Shown: one piece after another, positions 60,711 to 64,000 of the stretch
Layout of the letters: every line of letters begins with the position of its first letter
Numbering within the stretch: position 1 is the stretch's first letter
From: CAYZQH01 sp050300015
GTDB taxonomy: Bacteria > Pseudomonadota > Gammaproteobacteria > Pseudomonadales > Cellvibrionaceae
Length of the DNA: 64,000 bases
Direction of reading: 5' to 3'
Assembly (NCBI GenBank): GCA_050300015.1
Contig: JBNKWZ010000024.1
Location: 370,150 to 434,149, forward strand
Made by a program: the position numbers and the translations under genes
The notes under the pieces: model-generated
Seen by the model: only the letters and a program-made list of their open reading frames with translations
What the model was told of the DNA's origin: nothing
Databases searched by the model: none

Positions 60711-61367
60711 ATGGCCGAGAACGATGCATCCACCCCTTCCGAATGCAAAGCCATTATCAAAAAAACCGGGCAAAAATGCACGATGACCGCCAAGTATGGC
60801 GATTTCTGTGGTGTGCACAAGCCTCGACCTAAAGCCGTGCCCAAAACAACACCAAAACCTAAAGCTGCAACGACGCCACGTGCCAATAGCATCCTAAAAG
60901 CTTCGAATGCTGCTGCACTTGAGATTAGCTTATTGGCGGCGAGTGTTATCGAGGCATTGTCCAATGCCAACCCGTTGATCCCTGTTACCAAAACCAAAGC
61001 TGAAATTGAGCAGTTGTTAAAAATTTTGGCGTCATCTAAACCCAGCAATGATATAGAGTCTCAGCGGGTTAAAAATGCAACAGACGTGTTAGCAAAAGTA
61101 TTATCACAATTCGACCCCTTGATTGGCGAAGACGGCGGCACAGCCCTTTCCGGCAGTAGGGATAAAGCGGAAAATGGTGAATCAAAGCCGAAAGGCTCAG
61201 ATAAAAAAAGCGCTAATAAAAAAGTCATTGACTTGAAACAGAAAAAAGACGCTAAGAAAAGCAAGAAAGACAAAGCTAAAGGTAAAACCAAAACTAAGTC
61301 CTCCAAAGACAAAAAAGATAAGAAAGATAAGAAAAAAGATGGTGGTAAGAAAAAAGGGAAGAAATAG
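60711..61367 (+). CDS. Cys/His-knuckle protein with Lys-rich C-terminal tail
   Basis: ATG 60711 (GGGAG 8 bases upstream) gives 218 residues. Residues about 9-36 contain CKAIIKKTGQKCTMTAKYGD then FCGVH, a C-x11-C-x8-C-x2-H pattern expected to bind zinc. A Pro/Lys/Thr linker (about 37-60) precedes a helical region (about 65-140; EISLLAASVIEALSNANPLI, AEIEQLLKILASSKPSNDIE). The last 60 residues are almost all Lys/Asp/Ser (KKDAKKSKKDKAKGKTKTKS). The tail suggests nucleic-acid or anionic-polymer binding. I do not recognise a family and no partner gene is adjacent, apart from the upstream PHB depolymerase. Confidence 0.75.
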   Translation: MAENDASTPSECKAIIKKTGQKCTMTAKYGDFCGVHKPRPKAVPKTTPKPKAATTPRANSILKASNAAALEISLLAASVIEALSNANPLIPVTKTKAEIEQLLKILASSKPSNDIESQRVKNATDVLAKVLSQFDPLIGEDGGTALSGSRDKAENGESKPKGSDKKSANKKVIDLKQKKDAKKSKKDKAKGKTKTKSSKDKKDKKDKKKDGGKKKGKK

Positions 61368-61400
61368 GTTTTAGGCGATTGATGAGAGAGGTTGAGAGAG

Positions 61401-61422
61401 GCCCCGGATAGGGGCTTTTTTG
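61401..61422 (+). terminator. Intrinsic terminator after the Lys-rich protein gene
   Basis: GCCCC-GGATA-GGGGC (61401-61415) is followed by six T residues. Confidence 0.88.
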
Positions 61423-61533
61423 TGGGTGGGTGGTAGGCCCTGTTCATCCTTGGATCACGCCCCTTCGAAAACGGCGGTTCTACAGTGTTCGGCATCTTGG
61501 CCGGCAGAAGCGTTCTGTTATCAGGCATTAAAG

Positions 61534-61556
61534 TTGTAAACAAATTGTAACAATTG
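61534..61556 (+). promoter_or_regulatory. Pho-box-like direct repeat upstream of the PstS-OmpA gene
   Basis: TTGTAAACAAA and TTGTAACAATT are 11-bp direct repeats (TGTAA at 61535 and 61546), fitting PhoB half-site spacing but with TGTAA in place of TGTCA. It lies about 40-60 bp before the start codon. Confidence 0.3.
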
Positions 61557-61593
61557 CGCCCTACAGTTCCGCCTGATTTAGAAGAGGGGATTT

Positions 61594-63009
61594 ATGAAGC
61601 TTTGGCTCAGTTTACTGCTTTTACTAATAGGGCTTCAGGGTTACTGCAGTGAGGGCGCGCAGCCTGCTGGACAAGCGAGCGGGCGTCCATCAGAGCGGGT
61701 GCTAAAGTTAGCCGGGTCTAACACTTTAGGGGCGCAGCTTGTGCCAGAGTGGGCGCGAGCATTTCTGCTTCAAAGAGGTGCCCAGGAGGTAACGATATTA
61801 CCCTTAAATGTGGAAAACGAAGTTCGTGTGCAAGGGCGGCTTGGCAATCGGTACGTGCATATTGATATTGCTGCGCATGGCTCGAGTACGGGCTTTATTG
61901 CCCTGCATCAGCAGCAAGCAGATTTGGCTATTGCTTCGCGCCCGATTAAAGATGATGAAGCCAACAAGCTTAAGTTTTTTGGAGACATGCGGTCGCTTGC
62001 CGCTGAACATGTGGTGGCGATAGATGGCCTTGCGATCATAGTGCACCCTAACAATCCGATACGCACGCTGAGTTTAAGTGCTCTGGAGGCAATATTTTCT
62101 GGAAGGGTTACCAATTGGTCTGAGGTAGGCGGTGACGACCAGGATATTCACGTATATGCCAGGGATGAAAACTCGGGTACCTGGGATACGTTCAAACACT
62201 TGGTTTTAAAGGGGCGTGCGCGTTTAAAACCTGGAGTGAAACGTTTCGAATCCAATAACGCGTTATCGGATTCTGTAAGTCTGGATGCGCACGGCATTGG
62301 CTTTGTTGGATTGGCCTCGGTGCATCAAGCGAAAGCGCTCAGCATAATGGATGGCGATACACAGGCCCTACCTCCAGAGGCGGTATTTATTGCGACGGAG
62401 GACTACCCGCTTGCACGTCGATTATTCATCTATTCGCCTGAGGTCTACGCCTCTCAGTGGCAATCGAAATTCATTCAATTTGCTCAAAGCCAGGTTGGGC
62501 AAAACATAGTGGAAAATGTAGGGTTTGTCTCGCAAAACCCTGTGCGGGTAGCGATGGAGCCGACAGCTTCGGCATCCAAAGCGTATCGTACTATAACGGC
62601 CTACGGCGAGAGGTTATCTGTCAATTTCCGTTTCAAACCCGGTAGCGCTGAGCTGGACAATAAAGCACAACAGGATGTGTTACGCCTTGTTCGATTTTTG
62701 CAAGTGCCGGAGAATAAAAATTTGAAAATTCAGTTGGTCGGCTTTAGCCGCCCAATGGGACGGCATCAATCGGCACGCTCTTTGGCCAAGCTTCGCGCCA
62801 CTGCTTTAAAGTTGGCGCTATTCAAAAGTGCCGTCTTTGCCGAGCCGGTTATCGCCTTAGGCGACGAACTGCTGCTCACCAATCAAAGCGCTCAAAGTAA
62901 AAAAAATGACCGCGTGGAAGTCTGGGTGCTGGATGAAATGGCATTGTCAGAAGTTCGCAAACAGATGTTGGAAGATACCCGAGACCATGGGCAATTAACG
63001 GTTTATTAG
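61594..63009 (+). CDS. PstS-like phosphate-binding protein fused to an OmpA peptidoglycan-binding domain
   Basis: The 471-residue exported protein has a signal peptide (MKLWLSLLLLLIGLQGYCSE, with a possible lipobox-like GYC). Residues about 35-300 form a PBP-like (PstS/SphX) domain: LAGSNTLGAQLVPEWARAFL, SSTGFIALHQQQADLAIASR, NNPIRTLSLSALEAIFSGRV, TNWSEVGGDDQDIHVYARDE and NSGTWDTFKHLVLKG. Residues about 345-465 form an OmpA-like domain (VNFRFKPGSAELDNKAQQDV, LQLVGFSRPMGRHQSARSLA-like, KKNDRVEVWVLDE). It should be tethered to peptidoglycan in the periplasm. No pstCAB is adjacent, so it may sense or scavenge phosphate rather than feed a local transporter. Confidence 0.86.
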   Translation: MKLWLSLLLLLIGLQGYCSEGAQPAGQASGRPSERVLKLAGSNTLGAQLVPEWARAFLLQRGAQEVTILPLNVENEVRVQGRLGNRYVHIDIAAHGSSTGFIALHQQQADLAIASRPIKDDEANKLKFFGDMRSLAAEHVVAIDGLAIIVHPNNPIRTLSLSALEAIFSGRVTNWSEVGGDDQDIHVYARDENSGTWDTFKHLVLKGRARLKPGVKRFESNNALSDSVSLDAHGIGFVGLASVHQAKALSIMDGDTQALPPEAVFIATEDYPLARRLFIYSPEVYASQWQSKFIQFAQSQVGQNIVENVGFVSQNPVRVAMEPTASASKAYRTITAYGERLSVNFRFKPGSAELDNKAQQDVLRLVRFLQVPENKNLKIQLVGFSRPMGRHQSARSLAKLRATALKLALFKSAVFAEPVIALGDELLLTNQSAQSKKNDRVEVWVLDEMALSEVRKQMLEDTRDHGQLTVY

Positions 63010-63126
63010 CTGGGCTAAAGCAACCGATAGAGCATGCCAGCGCATTCAAAACCTTTTGTGTGTGTATTGACCCGAATCAGGCCGCACGGGTGATGATAAG
63101 GGTGCGAGCAATATCCTTTGGAACCG

Positions 63127-63294
63127 TTAACCCGGCAATTCAGTAGATCTGCTATCTATTGAATTGCGCACCTATAAAATACTGGCGGAAATGTGTGAAT
63201 TTTCTTGTGTTTTAAGGGCTTGCATTGGCCATTCCGACCAATGGCGGCACGTCCTTGTACCGCATTAACCCGACAGAAAAGATTGCCGGGTTAA
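63127..63294. mobile_element. MITE-like element, copy B (168 bp)
   Basis: Perfect 13-bp terminal inverted repeats: TTAACCCGGCAAT at 63127-63139 and ATTGCCGGGTTAA at 63282-63294. The core (63180-63294) matches copy A at 24063-24177, about 85% identical by eye. Relative to copy A, it carries about 35 extra bp near the left end that form a hairpin (CAATTCA...TGAATTG with TAGAT/ATCTA inside). No ORF; non-autonomous. Confidence 0.78.
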
Positions 63295-63601
63295 TAGGAA
63301 AAAAAAGCCTCTACCAATAGGCTGGATAATTGAGAGTAATGGCTTTTTATTCGCTATTTTAGTCAACATTTGATTCATATCTGGTGAGTCTGCTCGAACT
63401 GTCGGGCGCGTTGTTTCGGCGTCGCTTCTTTGAGGTGGTTAACGCCATCCCAGTTTGTTCCTGACAAACTGGCCGAACCGCGCGGGTTCTTTGTACAGGG
63501 AAGTATTTATGCAGTGGAGGGTAGGGCCCGTGAGTGCTCGCCCATCTGGCCCACGTCGTATTTTGAATAGAACACTGAAATATGAGGGTTAGCTGAGTGC
63601 T

Positions 63602-63620
63602 GCAGGATCGGACGGGACTC
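63602..63620. repeat. Near-copy of the tRNA-Asp 3' end
   Basis: GGATCGGACGGGACTC (63605-63620) matches GGACCGGACGGGACTC at the 3' (T-arm/acceptor) end of the tRNA-Asp gene at about 63903-63918, 15 of 16 bases. It is in direct orientation, about 300 bp away. Such duplications arise at tRNA-targeted integration sites, but no integrase is visible. Confidence 0.5.
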
Positions 63621-63634
63621 ACTCGGCACATCCC

Positions 63635-63767
63635 TGTGCCTCGCCCTTCGGGCAGTCTACGGCTGTGCAAATTGACTGTCCTGCCAATTTGTCATTCAGC
63701 ACTCTTTTTCTTTGCCTTACCTTACGGGCAGCGAAGCTGTGTAAAACGGCTGTTCTGCCGTTGTGTG
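63635..63767. repeat. Two tandem imperfect hairpin modules
   Basis: Modules 63635-63692 and 63711-63767 share GGGCAG, then GCTGTG(C/T)AAA, then CTGT(C/T)CTGCC. Each contains a hairpin at the same place with compensating arms: AAATTG...CAATTT (63669-63690) and AACGGC...GCCGTT (63745-63762). The pattern suggests a dispersed structured repeat rather than coding sequence. Confidence 0.55.
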
Positions 63768-63860
63768 TAACCGCGCGGGATTATTGCCATGGATGGCATG
63801 TATGCCGAAACTGCCGGGAGCGTTGATTCGGTTTCGCCCGCCCGGCCCAACCAATGGTCA

Positions 63861-63893
63861 AAAAAAAGCCCCTGCGAGAGGGGCTTTTTTTTT
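63861..63893. terminator. Terminator of tRNA-Asp (bidirectional)
   Basis: GCCCC (63868-63872) and GGGGC (63880-63884), extended by flanking A and T runs, form a stem with U-tracts on both strands. It lies just after the tRNA 3' end on the minus strand. Confidence 0.88.
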
Positions 63894-63898
63894 GAAAA

Positions 63899-63975
63899 TG
63901 GCGGACCGGACGGGACTCGAACCCGCGACCTCCGGCGTGACAGGCCGGCATTCTAACCAGCTGAACTACCGGTCC
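63899..63975 (-). tRNA. tRNA-Asp (anticodon GTC)
   Basis: On the minus strand a 77-base cloverleaf is complete. The acceptor GGACCGG pairs with CCGGTCC plus discriminator G and encoded CCA. The D-arm is GTTCAGCTGGTTAGAAT, the anticodon stem CCGGC/GCCGG encloses CTGTCAC (anticodon GTC), and the T-arm is CGCGGGTTCGAGTCCCG. It closely follows the bacterial tRNA-Asp consensus. Confidence 0.96.
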
Positions 63976-64000
63976 GCGAATGATGGTGGGTGGTACAGGG

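Larger units (their letters stand above)
63010..63898. other. Repeat-rich noncoding tract between the PstS-OmpA gene and tRNA-Asp
   Basis: No supported gene is present. It contains MITE-like copy B (63127-63294), a near-copy of the tRNA-Asp 3' end (63602-63620), two tandem imperfect hairpin modules (63635-63692 and 63711-63767), and the tRNA terminator (63861-63893). A 103-codon minus-strand frame (63359-63670) overlaps these repeats and is judged spurious. Confidence 0.6.

Noticed and set aside
63359..63670. 103-codon minus-strand ORF downstream of the PstS-OmpA gene
   Set aside because: It lies across the repeat modules and the tRNA-3'-like segment, has no ribosome site, and its Arg/Ser/Cys/Thr-rich composition looks like translated structured repeat rather than protein.
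1..64000. CRISPR array, prophage or toxin-antitoxin locus
   Set aside because: I saw no regularly spaced direct repeats of 24-40 bp, no integrase, capsid or tail genes, and no mazEF-like pair next to relA or mazG.

Overview
The window reads as a contiguous, gene-dense stretch of chromosome from a marine or environmental gammaproteobacterium. I infer something near the Cellvibrionales/Pseudomonas side of the class, because several neighbourhoods match pseudomonad-type synteny: a GacS/BarA kinase divergent from cysM-relA-mazG, an orphan FlhB-like/FliK-like pair beside ccmABCDEFG, and aguA-aguB. There is no rRNA, CRISPR array, transposase or prophage. One tRNA (Asp) lies at the right edge.

Layout. 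1-4.3 kb: the 3' part of hrpA and a porin preceded by an 11-bp-phased array of TGTCA-like repeats that looks like a Pho box. 4.3-12.1 kb: GacS/BarA hybrid kinase (minus strand), then cysM, relA and mazG. 12.4-18.3 kb: adk, a 1.5-kb gene-poor tract with fragments of a decayed ORF, an AT-hook/histone-H1-like protein, then tsaB-uppP-M18 aminopeptidase. 18.3-24.1 kb: a double cyclic-nucleotide-binding protein with a degenerate rhodanese domain, trpS, and a three-gene signalling cassette (MCP-like protein, STAS protein, REC-PP2C-HATPase regulator). 24-28.8 kb: bioA behind a BirA operator, an unknown protein, ttcA, a 0.7-kb empty tract and slyD. 28.8-39.0 kb: one long probable operon, a RimB-RimK fusion, an M3 peptidase lipoprotein, two OppA lipoproteins, OppB, OppC and a fused two-domain ATPase; it looks built for peptide capture, import and cleavage. 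39.0-49 kb: cold-shock protein, FMN glutamate-synthase-like protein, DUF945 protein with a rhombosortase, ppnP, cmoM, a J-domain membrane protein, ppx, a methyltransferase and msrA. 49-60.6 kb: the FlhB-like/FliK-like pair, ccmABCDEFG without ccmH or ccmI, an unknown secreted protein, the agmatine-to-putrescine pair aguA-aguB, and an intracellular PHB depolymerase. 60.7-64 kb: a Cys/His-knuckle protein with a Lys-rich tail, a PstS-like protein fused to an OmpA domain, a repeat-rich noncoding tract, and tRNA-Asp.

The least ordinary observations are: (i) two copies of a MITE-like element with 13-bp terminal inverted repeats (24.05-24.18 kb and 63.13-63.29 kb); (ii) the phased repeats before the porin, and a weaker pair before the PstS-OmpA gene, suggesting shared phosphate control; (iii) tandem hairpin modules plus a near-copy of the tRNA-Asp 3' end just beside that tRNA; (iv) a ccm cluster whose usual ccmH position holds an unrelated secreted protein; (v) the RimBK/peptidase/Opp operon. 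I did not find a system I could confidently call new. Starts differing from the longest ORF were chosen from ribosome binding sites and family N-termini.
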